Positions 8,690 to 17,578 of a DNA stretch of 64,000 nt are shown here, one piece after another (position 1 is the first letter of the stretch; every line of letters begins with the position of its first letter). A program made the translations under genes and the position numbers. Location: NCBI RefSeq assembly GCF_002367995.1, contig NZ_AP018207.1, positions 1,910,333-1,974,332 of the forward strand, read 5' to 3'. The DNA comes from Calothrix brevissima NIES-22 (GTDB lineage: Bacteria > Cyanobacteriota > Cyanobacteriia > Cyanobacteriales > Nostocaceae). The notes below the pieces were generated by a model. The model was not told the origin of the DNA and did no database searches. It saw only the letters and a program-made list of their open reading frames with translations.

Positions 8690-9949
8690 CTAATTTGCTG
8701 TAATATCAATCTCAGCATCCGCCGGCATTCCGGGTTTAGCGAATCCAGCCGGGTTATCAATGGTAATTTTGACACCAAATACTTGTTTAACTCGGTCTTG
8801 TTGGAAGTAAATATTCTCCGGGGTAAAAGATGCTTGGGTATCAATCGCCGCAATCTTGGCTTTTAGGGGTTGTTTGATAGCTGAGTCTAAAAATATCTTA
8901 GCTGGTTGACCAACACGGACTTTACCAATCATACCTTGGGGAATAAAAGCACGCAGATAAACTGTATTAGGATCGATTAAGGTAAGTAAAGTTTTACCAG
9001 TGGTGACAACTACTCCAGGTTCTACATTGCGACTGACAACTACGCCGTTAATTGGACTAGTGACTGTGAGATTAGCAATTTTCGCTTTGATTTCTTCTAC
9101 AGCCGCTTTAGCATTAAGTACATCAGCTTGGGCTGTAGAGAGTTTTAGCTGAGTTTGCGCTAATTGCGTCTTTGAACCATTTAATTGAACGTTGCGAATG
9201 GAGGAATTGTACCCCACACTTTGAGCTTGGGTTAATTGTCCTTGGGCAGAATTGACTAATTTTTGATAAGAAGTTACGGCTGCTTGGCGGGATTTGAGAT
9301 TAGCTAATGCACTTTCTAAGTTTGCTTGGGCTTGATCGAATTGTTGTCTGGTAATAGCGCCCTGTTTAACTAATTTGATGTAGCGATCGCGGTTCATTTG
9401 CGCTAATTTTAACTCAGATTTGGCTTGTTCTACATTGGCGATCGCTTGACTGAGTTGGGCTTGGCTGGAAGCTACTGATGATTCCGCCTGTAAAATTCGT
9501 CCTTTAGCATCTTCTACAGCTTGTTTTAAGCTGATTTGATTTTCTTCGATTTGGCTTTGGAGAAAACTGATTTGTAATCTTGCTTGTTCTTCTTGTTTTT
9601 GCATCGCATCTACACGCGCCGATGCACCTTTGAGTTGTGCTTGAATCTCTGCATCATCTAACTGAACAATTACCTGTTTTTCTCGCACCGTCTCCCCTTC
9701 GCGCACAGCTACCGAGGTGATGCGCCCTGCAACTTTAGCGCCAATATCAGTTTGATAGCCTTCAATTCGTCCAGTAACTCGGATTGTCTTAGCAGCAGAA
9801 CGAGATGTGATTACATAAGAGGTGAAAACACCAATACCTGTGAGTAATAAACCTAATGGGATTAATAAACGTGGTGAGAGTTTGCGCTTACCTTTAGATG
9901 TAGCGCTGGTATCAAAAGGTTCTTGGGCGGGCGAGAGGGGCGGAGCCAT
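8690..9949 (-). CDS. HlyD-family periplasmic adaptor (membrane fusion protein)
   Basis: A 419-residue adaptor, first gene of the export operon. One membrane anchor (LLIPLGLLLTGIGVFTSYVI, about 28-47) is followed by the first half of a lipoyl-like domain (AKVAGRITSVAVREGETV). A long Gln/Ala-rich alpha-helical hairpin occupies about 105-290, then come the second lipoyl half (TVTSPINGVVVSRNVEPG) and a beta-barrel domain. This order is diagnostic of HlyD/EmrA/YbhG proteins, which link an inner-membrane exporter to the outer membrane. It works with the ATPase and permease genes downstream on the same strand. The AAC-rich 21-bp array starts about 80 bp after its stop. Confidence 0.92.
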   Translation of the reverse strand: MAPPLSPAQEPFDTSATSKGKRKLSPRLLIPLGLLLTGIGVFTSYVITSRSAAKTIRVTGRIEGYQTDIGAKVAGRITSVAVREGETVREKQVIVQLDDAEIQAQLKGASARVDAMQKQEEQARLQISFLQSQIEENQISLKQAVEDAKGRILQAESSVASSQAQLSQAIANVEQAKSELKLAQMNRDRYIKLVKQGAITRQQFDQAQANLESALANLKSRQAAVTSYQKLVNSAQGQLTQAQSVGYNSSIRNVQLNGSKTQLAQTQLKLSTAQADVLNAKAAVEEIKAKIANLTVTSPINGVVVSRNVEPGVVVTTGKTLLTLIDPNTVYLRAFIPQGMIGKVRVGQPAKIFLDSAIKQPLKAKIAAIDTQASFTPENIYFQQDRVKQVFGVKITIDNPAGFAKPGMPADAEIDITAN

Positions 9950-10178
9950 ATTTTTTTGAGTTTAAAACTAAACTTCAACGGGAACTTACTGTAATGCTGG
10001 CTCAAGATTTACAACCTGAGTACATACGTTATAGTACGTCCGAGATGTTTTGCACAACTCAGATATTTCACAGAGATTAGTAAATAGGGGCTAGGGGCTA
10101 GTAGTCTGTCTGATTGATTCTGTGGGGTAAGTTTCTTCTTCTTTTCTCTTCCTTAGCGCACTACCCTGCGGAGTGGTC

Positions 10179-10211
10179 AGATCCCCGACTTCTTTAAGAA
10201 GTCGGGGATCT
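10179..10211. repeat. 33-bp palindrome, copy 2
   Basis: Same 15-bp arms as at 4997 and 15922, with loop TTA. It lies just beyond the 3' end of the minus-strand GNAT-WD40 gene, a position compatible with a terminator. Confidence 0.85.
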
Positions 10212-10225
10212 GATAGCCCTGAGAA

Positions 10226-12676
10226 TTATTGATTTGTCTTAAGTTGCAAGATACTATTTAAATCTTTGATGGTGATGGTTTGGCGATCGGATGCTGCACC
10301 GATCAAATTTAAACTGTCGGGAGTGAGGACAGCATTATGTTTTAGTCCATCCACAGAAGAAATATATTTGTTATTTTGCCAATTCCATATATTTGTAGAA
10401 CAACAATCGTTAAAAATGATTGTTTGACTATCAGGTGTAACGGTTAAAGATGTTAAGAATGTAGAATAACCAGGCAATGTTTTTAAGAGTTTCAAAGTTT
10501 GCGCATCCCAAACTTTCACCATCCAAATTGTACTTAAGTCTTGCCGATCGCTACCGCCAGTGACAATAAATTTACCATCAGGACTGAGGGCGATTACCTC
10601 AACTTCGCGAGAATGCGCCGCCCAGCTTTGGACAAATTTTTGCTGACGTAAATCCCAAATTTTCACACCGCCCAAGCTAGCGATATATAAATTCTGATTG
10701 TCTTTGCTGATTGCCAAAGCAAACACATAACCGCGAGAATTAACTTTTTGTAGTAAGTTACCATCTGCTAAATTCCAAACTTTTACAGTTGGATCTTTGG
10801 GACTTCCAGTAACTAAGATTTGAGCATCGGCGCTGATGTTTAAAGCTTTAACTTCTCCTAAATGTGCGGGGTACAATGTTTTATCTAACGAGCCGCTTTT
10901 GTAATCCCATTTTTGAATTACCCCTGTAGATGTACCCACTACTAAATTTTGATTATCTGGACTGACGGCGATAGATTGAATTTTGCCAGAAAATACGCTT
11001 AAGGTTTGTTGCAGACTCTTTTTGTTAATATCCCAAACTTGAATTTTGTTGTCCCAATTTCCGCTAATGAGTGTTTGGTTATCCGGCGCGATCGCTAAAA
11101 CTCCAATATGTTCTGGTATTTTCCAAGCTGGGATGGCTGGTTGATTAGCGGAGATATCTTGTTTGGGGGTTTGCGGCTGTGAATCAGCGTAAATTTGCGG
11201 TATTTGCCAAAGCGGTGTCAGCATGTATATCACTAGGAAGATGACTACATCGCCAATCAAAAACCACTTGCGATCGCGTGACTTTTTTACTGGTAGATTT
11301 GCTGGCTGTACCGTTTGATGGGCGCTAATAGCGGCGATAGTTTCCGGTAGTTGATTAGATATGTTTGTCGCCGCTTGAGATGTGAGTTTTAAATATACTT
11401 GCTCGCTCAATTGAATAATTCTAAATTCTAAAGGGAGTTCTTGACGATGAGCGGAAATAAAACCCAACCCATTATAAAACTGTTTATCTTTTCGCCAAGA
11501 TAAACAGTAAAGTGGTAAGGTGATTTGCGGCTGAATTCGAGCTAATATCAACTTTGTCATTTCTTGAGGTTGATATTGTGCCTCAATATGTAAGTTCAAT
11601 AAAATCGAATAGTTATTATATTTACCAAAGTGAATGTAACCTATTGGGCGTTTATCTTTCTCAATTAGTAACTCTTGCCATCTAAAAATAAACCGATTCA
11701 GGATGAAGAAGAGAGAAATTAACCAAATAGCGATCGCAATTCCCGAAACTGGCAAATCTAATACAGAATAATCAAATTCAGCGAGCCATGTTAATCCTAG
11801 TAATTCTTTGATGATAATTCCAGTTAAACTAATTACTACAAAACTGCCGCCAGCTAGTGCAGTAATTATTGTGCCAATATAAATCAGAGACTTTCTAAAT
11901 CTTTGTCGCTGCCAAAATGTTTGATAAATTTGCCATTGTTCTTGAAAATTTTGGAAAGGACGAATAGAAATACCCGGCGGTAAAGGTGAATTTTTTGATT
12001 GCTGTTCGCTGATGGGAATTGGTGGTTGTAATAACACCATTGCCGGGAGTGGAGAAAACCGCAACTCTCTAGGTTTTTCATCATTGGGGAGAGAAACAAA
12101 CCCAAATCTTTCATAAAATGATTTGAGATAAGGAATATAAATTAGATATACAGGTAAACTGAGATTTTCTAGACAATGCCAAAGTAATTTTGAACCAACA
12201 CCTTGACTGCGATGTTTAGGCTCAATATAAATGTTAGATAAAATATTATAGTTAGTTTTAACTACAATGAATGCCCAACCAACAATTTGTTTTTGATATT
12301 CAACAAACCATACTTTATCTTTAGTGTAACTGCGGGCAATTAAATATTCCGAAAGTTTGTATAGAGCAATGCCAAAGGCAACTGCACTGCCCATAGAAAA
12401 AAATACAAGAAAATCACTTGGTTTGATGGCTGAAGAAAGTATTTGCCAATCAAAAAAGTGATTTGGTGGTTTGCCATATTCAAATAAATATGCTTTATGA
12501 TTTATTTCTAATCGCTTGACAAATGCTTCTAAAACTGTTCTGATACTGATAACTATTGCCAAGATAGATATTAAAATAATTACCCAACCAGAGTATTTAG
12601 AGTGGTGCGCTTGTAATTCTGCAACAGAACCTTGACGGAATGAGTATCCTGACGGTGTTTTTGCGGATGAAGACAT
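10226..12676 (-). CDS. Membrane GNAT acetyltransferase-WD40 fusion protein
   Basis: 816 residues with an unusual domain order. Membrane segments lie near 31-50 and 88-105. A GNAT domain (about 120-200) has the acetyl-CoA loop region EPKHRSQGVGSKLLW and ends YERFGF. Two more membrane segments lie near 265-330. A second, degraded GNAT-like region (about 335-410) lacks the Q/RxxGxG loop but keeps the fold-typical ending FYNGLGFI. Another membrane segment lies near 475-495. The C-terminal 300 residues are WD40 repeats (for example IQVWDINKK, VKVWNLADG, VKIWDLRQQ, VKVWDAQT). The combination suggests a membrane-bound acetyltransferase with a beta-propeller for partner binding. Substrate unknown. 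It appears monocistronic. Confidence 0.8.
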   Translation of the reverse strand: MSSSAKTPSGYSFRQGSVAELQAHHSKYSGWVIILISILAIVISIRTVLEAFVKRLEINHKAYLFEYGKPPNHFFDWQILSSAIKPSDFLVFFSMGSAVAFGIALYKLSEYLIARSYTKDKVWFVEYQKQIVGWAFIVVKTNYNILSNIYIEPKHRSQGVGSKLLWHCLENLSLPVYLIYIPYLKSFYERFGFVSLPNDEKPRELRFSPLPAMVLLQPPIPISEQQSKNSPLPPGISIRPFQNFQEQWQIYQTFWQRQRFRKSLIYIGTIITALAGGSFVVISLTGIIIKELLGLTWLAEFDYSVLDLPVSGIAIAIWLISLFFILNRFIFRWQELLIEKDKRPIGYIHFGKYNNYSILLNLHIEAQYQPQEMTKLILARIQPQITLPLYCLSWRKDKQFYNGLGFISAHRQELPLEFRIIQLSEQVYLKLTSQAATNISNQLPETIAAISAHQTVQPANLPVKKSRDRKWFLIGDVVIFLVIYMLTPLWQIPQIYADSQPQTPKQDISANQPAIPAWKIPEHIGVLAIAPDNQTLISGNWDNKIQVWDINKKSLQQTLSVFSGKIQSIAVSPDNQNLVVGTSTGVIQKWDYKSGSLDKTLYPAHLGEVKALNISADAQILVTGSPKDPTVKVWNLADGNLLQKVNSRGYVFALAISKDNQNLYIASLGGVKIWDLRQQKFVQSWAAHSREVEVIALSPDGKFIVTGGSDRQDLSTIWMVKVWDAQTLKLLKTLPGYSTFLTSLTVTPDSQTIIFNDCCSTNIWNWQNNKYISSVDGLKHNAVLTPDSLNLIGAASDRQTITIKDLNSILQLKTNQ

Positions 12677-12932
12677 TGATGAGTCAGCCTTTTAATAGTT
12701 GCACGCCTGGAAAATATTTATGCGATCGCTCCCAGCTTTTCACGCAATTTAGACAATCGAGAACCGCAATTACACCGAAAAACATCCAAGGCAGAAAATA
12801 AGGGGAGAGTTTTTGGAAATTGTCGTTAGTTCTACTAGAGAAACTTACCCGCCAGAACTTGCTATAGATCCAGATTCACAATTACCTTTAACATTACCAA
12901 AAACTCAAAATTCTCAAGTTATTCAAGACTAA

Positions 12933-13103
12933 ATGATTCACATTAATCTGGCACAGTCTGATGCAGAAATTGAGCGTTGTTTCCCCACTATGCAATTGCT
13001 TCGTCCCCATCTTGTTGCTAGTGAGTTTGTCACTCGCATTCGCAGACAACAAGTGTTGGGTTTCGTTCCTCAACCCAACCTACCCCCTAAAAAAGGCGAT
13101 TAA
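12933..13103 (+). pseudogene. GNAT acetyltransferase fragment truncated by a repeat
   Basis: An open frame of 56 codons starts MIHINLAQSDAEIERCF and continues PTMQLLRPHLV, ending with RIRRQQ. This is the start of the small GNAT family with the vMxxLRPHL...RxxxQ pattern. The sequence then runs into TGTTGGGTTTCGTTCC and CTCAACCCAACCTAC, which match the interior of the MITE at 46332, and stops. The acetyl-CoA-binding part is missing, so the gene is broken. A 21-bp array follows. Confidence 0.65.
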
Positions 13104-13141
13104 TCGAGCTGCAATCGCGATAATTTGAGCTTGGAACATGG

Positions 13142-13309
13142 AACTCCGAGTTCCGAACAGCAAACTCCGAGTTCCGAACAGCAAACTCCGAGTTCCGAAC
13201 AGCAAACTCCGAGTTCTGAACAGCAAACTCCGAGTTCCGAACAGCAAACTTCGAGTTCCGAACAGCAAACTTTGAGTTCCGAACAGCAAACTTCGAGTTC
13301 CGAACAGAA
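13142..13309. repeat. 21-bp tandem repeat array, 8 units
   Basis: Eight nearly identical 21-bp units beginning AACTCCGAGTTCCGAACAGC. Units 4, 6, 7 and 8 differ by one or two bases, and a ninth is partial. The GAGTTC core is shared with the array at 8335. A frame through the array reads TPSSEQQ repeats, which I regard as a by-product of the period. C-rich CCCCTGCC strings follow it up to about 13370. Confidence 0.88.
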
Positions 13310-13438
13310 AACTCGAATTCCCCCTGCTCCCTGCCCCCTGCCCCTTGCCCCCTGCCCCCTGCCCCTCTGCCAAACTTGTACCGATTCGCAATATCTTAAT
13401 CTGGAAGATATTGCTCATTTCTTAAAAGGTAAAAGCTA

Positions 13439-13897
13439 ATGTCAGATCTAGGCTTTACTCATATCGCCCTGGGGGTAAGCGACATCGATCGCAGTCTATC
13501 GTTTTATGCTAAGTATGCCGCAATGCAAGTGGTGCATCGTCGCACTGATAAGGCAAAGCATGTAGATGTTGCTTGGATTAGCGATTTAACTCGACCATTT
13601 GTAATTGTTTTAATTCAAGTTGCAGAATTAAAATGTACCCTTGCGCCTGCATCCCATCTGGGAGTAGCTTGTCAAACTCGTGAGGAAATAGACCGCCTTT
13701 GCGATGAGGCGCGTTTGGAAGGTGTGTTGATAGATGGGCCCCATGACTGGGGTTTTCCTGTCGGTTACTGGGCTTTTTTCCGCGATCCTGATGGTCACAC
13801 CTTAGAAGTTTCCTATGGTCAAGAAATTAATTTTACAATTGAGCAGGCCATCAATAAAGCTAATGAAAACGTCACAATTGAAAAGTTTAGAAGATGA
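13439..13897 (+). CDS. VOC-family (glyoxalase/dioxygenase-like) protein
   Basis: A 152-residue single-module vicinal-oxygen-chelate protein. It opens GFTHIALGVSDIDRSLSFY, has a second half starting HLGVACQTREEIDRL, and ends FFRDPDGHTLEVSYGQE, the typical C-terminal metal-ligand Glu context. The likely metal ligands are the His of THIAL, the His of SHLGV and the Glu of LEVSY. The length fits one betaalphabetabetabeta pair, so the active form is probably a dimer. Substrate cannot be read from the sequence. Its end overlaps by four bases a possible upstream start of the cheB frame. Confidence 0.85.
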   Translation: MSDLGFTHIALGVSDIDRSLSFYAKYAAMQVVHRRTDKAKHVDVAWISDLTRPFVIVLIQVAELKCTLAPASHLGVACQTREEIDRLCDEARLEGVLIDGPHDWGFPVGYWAFFRDPDGHTLEVSYGQEINFTIEQAINKANENVTIEKFRR

Positions 13898-13983
13898 GGC
13901 GCTTTGGAGTTAGGGGCGCAAGCAAATCATCTCAAATTCCCCAAAATCACACTACATTATGGACAGGTTTGACCATCATCCCA

Positions 13984-15057
13984 ATGCTAAAAATCCGGGT
14001 ACTCGTAGTTGATGATGCTGTGGTAGTTCGCAGTCGCGTCAGTAAAATTTTAGCCAGCGATCCAGAACTAGAGGTAGTGGGCGTGGCTGCTCATGGGGGT
14101 ATTGCTTTGGCAAAAATACCCCACCTTCACCCTGATGTGATTGTTTTGGATGTAGAAATGCCAGAGATGGATGGTTTACAAACTTTGACAGCGATCAAAC
14201 AAAAGTATCCCAAACTACCTGTGATTATGTTTAGCACCTCTACCTATACAGGAGCGATCGCGACCATTGAAGCTCTTTCTTTAGGTGCTTCTGATTATGC
14301 GACAAAACCTAGTAATCTAGGAAGTGTGGAGGCTAGTAACCAACATATTATTCAGGAATTAATTCCTAAAATTAAGTTATTTGCCTTGGGAAATAGTTTA
14401 TTTCCCTTACAAACTACAATTACTAATTCGCTTTTTCCTGCTATCCCCAAGGGTAGAAAACAGGTAGATGTTGTGGCAATTGGGGTGTCAACAGGCGGGC
14501 CGAATGCTCTCGCCCAAATACTTCCCGCACTTCCAGCCGATTTCCGGGTTCCTATTTTGATTGTCCAACACATGCCACCAATGTTTACCAAATTATTAGC
14601 AGAAAGATTAAATTCTCAATGCCAAATCCATGTTGATGAAGCCGTTGCTGGTACTGAAATCAAGCCTGGACAAGCTTGGATTGCGCCAGGAGATTTTCAT
14701 ATGGTGGTACAGCGTCACAATGATGTGGTGCGCCTGGGAATTAATCAAGCACCACCAGAAAATTCTTGTCGTCCCTCGGTAGATGTACTATTTAGGTCTG
14801 TAGCTGAAGTTTACAGTCAAAGCGCGATCGCAGTTATCCTCACAGGTATGGGACAAGATGGCTTACATGGCTGTAAAGCTATCCGGGAAGCTGGCGGACA
14901 AATACTAGCTCAGGACAAAGTTACTAGTGTAGTCTGGGGAATGCCCAGTTTTGTTGTCAATGCTGGGCTAGCCGATGAGGTTCTTCCCCTCAAGCGAATA
15001 GCAGGTGAAATTATCCACCGCGTTTGCGACAATCAAGTACCTTTTTCAGGTCTGTGA
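13984..15057 (+). CDS. cheB: Chemotaxis response regulator / protein-glutamate methylesterase CheB
   Basis: 357 residues. The receiver domain has the acidic pair at D10-D11 and phospho-acceptor D56 (VIVLDVEMPEMDG). The C-terminal methylesterase domain has the catalytic triad S169 (GVSTGGPNAL), H196 (VQHMPPMF) and D292 (GMGQDG). It demethylates glutamates of chemoreceptors once phosphorylated. I chose the ATG at 13984 because MLKIRVLVVDD is the normal receiver start; the frame is open back to an ATG at 13894, which would add 30 unlikely residues. It is coupled to cheR, whose ATG overlaps the stop (TGATGA). No CheA, CheW or receptor gene is in the window. Confidence 0.92.
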   Translation: MLKIRVLVVDDAVVVRSRVSKILASDPELEVVGVAAHGGIALAKIPHLHPDVIVLDVEMPEMDGLQTLTAIKQKYPKLPVIMFSTSTYTGAIATIEALSLGASDYATKPSNLGSVEASNQHIIQELIPKIKLFALGNSLFPLQTTITNSLFPAIPKGRKQVDVVAIGVSTGGPNALAQILPALPADFRVPILIVQHMPPMFTKLLAERLNSQCQIHVDEAVAGTEIKPGQAWIAPGDFHMVVQRHNDVVRLGINQAPPENSCRPSVDVLFRSVAEVYSQSAIAVILTGMGQDGLHGCKAIREAGGQILAQDKVTSVVWGMPSFVVNAGLADEVLPLKRIAGEIIHRVCDNQVPFSGL

Positions 15058-15890
15058 TGAAACAGACTATGAGTATAAACACTAATGATTTTAAATATAT
15101 TTGTCAATTAGTTTACGAGCAATCGGCAGTAGTTTTACAACCCGAAAAAACCTATTTAGCAGAACTATATTTACAACCAATTGCAGAAACGGCTGGTTAT
15201 GCATCAATTGGCGAATTAGTTAACTATCTACAAACTCAACCTTTAAGCGAACTGCACAGCCAGGTAGTTGAGTCTTTAGTAACAAATGAAACATCATTTT
15301 TTCGCGATCGCTATCCCTTTGAAGCGCTGAAAGAATATGTGCTCCCAGAATTAATCGGTAAAAGAAGCAGAGAGCGATCGCTAAATATTTGGTGTGCAGC
15401 TTGCTCTAACGGACAGGAACCCTACAGCATAGCGATGCTGATTAAAGAATATTTTCCCATACTGAGCAAATGGTCTTTAAAGCTAATAGCCAGCGATTTT
15501 TCCCATAAAGTCTTAGCCAAGGCGAAACAAGGCTATTATAACCAGCTAGAAATCCAGCGTGGGTTACCGAGCAATTTACGCGATCGCTATTTTCAAGAAC
15601 TAGATAATAACTGGCAAATTCATAACGAAATTATACAGATGGTAGAATTTCGCCAGTTTAATCTTGTAGAATCTTGGATAACATTACCCAAACAAGATGT
15701 CATTTTTTTACGCAATGTTTTAATTTATTTTGATACCGCCACAAAAAAAGACTTATTAAAAAAAATTAAACATAAATTAAATCCAGATGGTTACTTATTT
15801 CTCGGCAATGCTGAAACCACCATTCATTTAGATTCGGCATTTACTCGGGTTCAATTTGATAAAGCTATTTGCTATCGGTTAAATAAATAA
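15057..15890 (+). CDS. cheR: Chemotaxis protein methyltransferase CheR
   Basis: 277 residues. The N-terminal helical domain contains NETSFFRD, the CheR hallmark. The SAM-binding domain has the motif IWCAACSNGQEPYSIAM, and the later FLRNVLIYFD and YLFLGNAET motifs are present. It methylates glutamates of chemoreceptors with S-adenosylmethionine, opposing CheB. The ATG at 15057 overlaps the cheB stop by one base, implying translational coupling; an ATG at 15069 is an alternative. The pair without other che genes may serve a pili-based phototaxis or other receptor array encoded elsewhere. Confidence 0.93.
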   Translation: MKQTMSINTNDFKYICQLVYEQSAVVLQPEKTYLAELYLQPIAETAGYASIGELVNYLQTQPLSELHSQVVESLVTNETSFFRDRYPFEALKEYVLPELIGKRSRERSLNIWCAACSNGQEPYSIAMLIKEYFPILSKWSLKLIASDFSHKVLAKAKQGYYNQLEIQRGLPSNLRDRYFQELDNNWQIHNEIIQMVEFRQFNLVESWITLPKQDVIFLRNVLIYFDTATKKDLLKKIKHKLNPDGYLFLGNAETTIHLDSAFTRVQFDKAICYRLNK

Positions 15891-15921
15891 ATTGTTTTGA
15901 TATAATAACAAGCATTCATTC

Positions 15922-15954
15922 AGATCCCCGACTTCTCCAAGAAGTCGGGGATCT
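15922..15954. repeat. 33-bp palindrome, copy 3
   Basis: Same 15-bp arms as at 4997 and 10179, with loop CCA. It is placed 31 bp after the cheR stop codon, so it may act as its terminator. Confidence 0.85.
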
Positions 15955-16066
15955 AGTCTAGATATGAATATTTCAAGATTCTTTAAGCCTCAGCACTTTT
16001 TTCGCTAACAATCCGTCATCAGACTTTGAATAATTTCGCCCTAAGTTCAACAGTCAAACACACGCA

Positions 16067-16660
16067 ATGAAAGCACTCAAAGCCTTGACAACAGCACTAG
16101 TCAGTCTTAGCACTGTACTAGCAAATATTCCTGTAAAAGCAGAATGGGCACCAAAAGCCGTTGTTGATGGAGTTTATGCAGGGATTCAACATATTCATGG
16201 CTATCAAGCCACACCAAGATTAATTTGGGATGTTGCCAAAGGTACTCCTAGTCGCTGTGGAAGAGTTTACGGTAGTTTGTATTGTAAACTAAACCATACT
16301 GTCTATATAACCACACAAGATATTCAAATGGCATATCATTTTGGCGATGCAGCTTTAGCCTATATAGTTGCCCATGAATATGCCCATGCTATGCAAACAG
16401 CTTATGGATTTGAACCTAGAATTACACCCATATCAGAACTACAAGCAGATTGTTTAGCTGGGGTGTATTTAGGCTTAATTCCTAACATTGTATTTGACGA
16501 ACGCGATACGCTAGAAATTGCCAGCCTAGCTTATCATATTGGTGATTATGACTGGGGTAGCCGACACCATCACGGTACGCCAGAACAACGTGTGAAAGCT
16601 GTTGTTTTGGGTATGAGAAGTGCAGTTAATGGTAAAAGTTTTGCTGCTTGTCGTGTTTAA
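16067..16660 (+). CDS. Secreted zinc metallopeptidase-like protein
   Basis: 197 residues with a signal peptide (MKALKALTTALVSLSTVLAN, likely cut after VKA). The motif HEYAH at 103-107 (H103, E104, H107) with E124 in SELQADCLAGVYLG is the HExxH..E arrangement of the neutral zinc metallopeptidases of the YpfJ type. The lengths around it are short compared with that family. All apparent ligands and the catalytic Glu are present, so activity is plausible in the periplasm. Cysteines 64 and 73 could form a disulphide. Preceded by a palindrome and followed by a MITE; appears monocistronic. Confidence 0.78.
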   Translation: MKALKALTTALVSLSTVLANIPVKAEWAPKAVVDGVYAGIQHIHGYQATPRLIWDVAKGTPSRCGRVYGSLYCKLNHTVYITTQDIQMAYHFGDAALAYIVAHEYAHAMQTAYGFEPRITPISELQADCLAGVYLGLIPNIVFDERDTLEIASLAYHIGDYDWGSRHHHGTPEQRVKAVVLGMRSAVNGKSFAACRV

Positions 16661-16787
16661 ATTTTAGATTTATTGTCTCACTTGTACTGGTGCGTTAAAC
16701 TTCGTTATAACGCACCATAAAATTATTCAATACATTAGCCTGCATCTTATATCAATTCTCTGTAAACTCGCACTTAATAATAGCTTC

Positions 16788-16909
16788 GGGACATCCAATT
16801 TTTGAAATACCCAATCAATTTGTAGTGCGAGCATCTTGCTCGCTTTTGAACACCAGCGAGCAAGATGCTCGCACTACGGAATTTGGGTAATTTATTTTTT
16901 GTAAGTCCC
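16788..16909. mobile_element. MITE with 3-bp target duplication, copy 1
   Basis: 122 bp. The ends GGGACATCCAATTTTTGAAA and (complement of the right end) GGGACTTACAAAAAATAAAT form imperfect terminal inverted repeats, each followed by a shared TACCCAA block. It is flanked by TTC on both sides. The core is a GTAGTGCGAGCATCTTGCTC palindrome. A second copy in opposite orientation is at 53615. There is no coding capacity, so it would be mobilised in trans. Confidence 0.82.
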
Positions 16910-17022
16910 TTCTTTTCTCTTGGCGTACTTGACGTACTTGGCGGTTAATCAAATAAATATTAACTGCATCATGGCGAATTTATCTTACAATAAAAACGAA
17001 TCTTAACCGAAGAGAAAAAAAC

Positions 17023-17472
17023 ATGAAAATTTTCCCAATTAACCAAAATAACTTTGATATATGGTTAAATCTCACCTTAGAACTTTGGCCAGATGAATCT
17101 CCTGAAGAAAGACGGAATTCTCTAATCACAATTCTCCAATCTCCACGGGAAGCAGGATTTTTAATAGCAGATGACAATGAAATAGCAATTGGTTTTATGA
17201 ATCTCTCTTTGAGATATGATTATGTACCCGGCGCTACTACTAGTCCCGTTGCATATTTAGAAGGAATTTATTTAAAAAGCGAATATCGCCGACAAGGGAT
17301 AGGTAGATATTTAATTGAACATGCTCAACAATGGGGACGAGAAAAAGGATGTTTAGAAATCGCCTCCGATGCTTTATTAGACAACACTGCCAGTTATGAA
17401 TTTCATCGCCAAGTAGGTTTTCAAGAAGTAGAAAGAATAGTCACATTTATTAAGCAAATTGACAGTCATTAA
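17023..17472 (+). CDS. Aminoglycoside 6'-N-acetyltransferase-like GNAT protein
   Basis: A 149-residue GNAT enzyme. The order LELWPDES at the start, SPVAYLEGIYLKSEYRRQG (acetyl-CoA loop RRQGIG), EIASDALLDNTASYEFHRQ and GFQEVERIVTFIKQID matches the chromosomal AAC(6')-I group well. Those enzymes transfer acetyl from acetyl-CoA to the 6'-amino group of aminoglycosides. Whether this one confers resistance or acts on another amine is not known. An AT-rich leader precedes it and an RNA ligase gene follows within about 110 bp on the same strand. Confidence 0.82.
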   Translation: MKIFPINQNNFDIWLNLTLELWPDESPEERRNSLITILQSPREAGFLIADDNEIAIGFMNLSLRYDYVPGATTSPVAYLEGIYLKSEYRRQGIGRYLIEHAQQWGREKGCLEIASDALLDNTASYEFHRQVGFQEVERIVTFIKQIDSH

Positions 17473-17578
17473 CGTTATAAATATAGTTGTATTATTATTG
17501 TAAATATGTATTTTATGGTTATGCTAAATGAGTTATGATTTTTCACTGCGGAGTTGCGAGTTAAACAAACTCAACTCT

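Noticed and set aside
8252-8866. Heptad-repeat proteins on both strands (LNSEVEV type)
   Set aside because: Both frames run across the 21-bp array and overlap the HlyD-like gene; they are artefacts of the repeat.
12813-12932. Small fragment reading LEIVVSSTRETYPPEL upstream of the GNAT remnant
   Set aside because: It could be the end of a broken gene, but I could not tie it to a family and it lacks a start codon context, so no feature was made.
13125-13439. Protein of TPSSEQQ repeats overlapping the VOC start
   Set aside because: The open frame is an outcome of a 21-bp period without stops, followed by C-rich low-complexity DNA. No ribosome site and no family resemblance.
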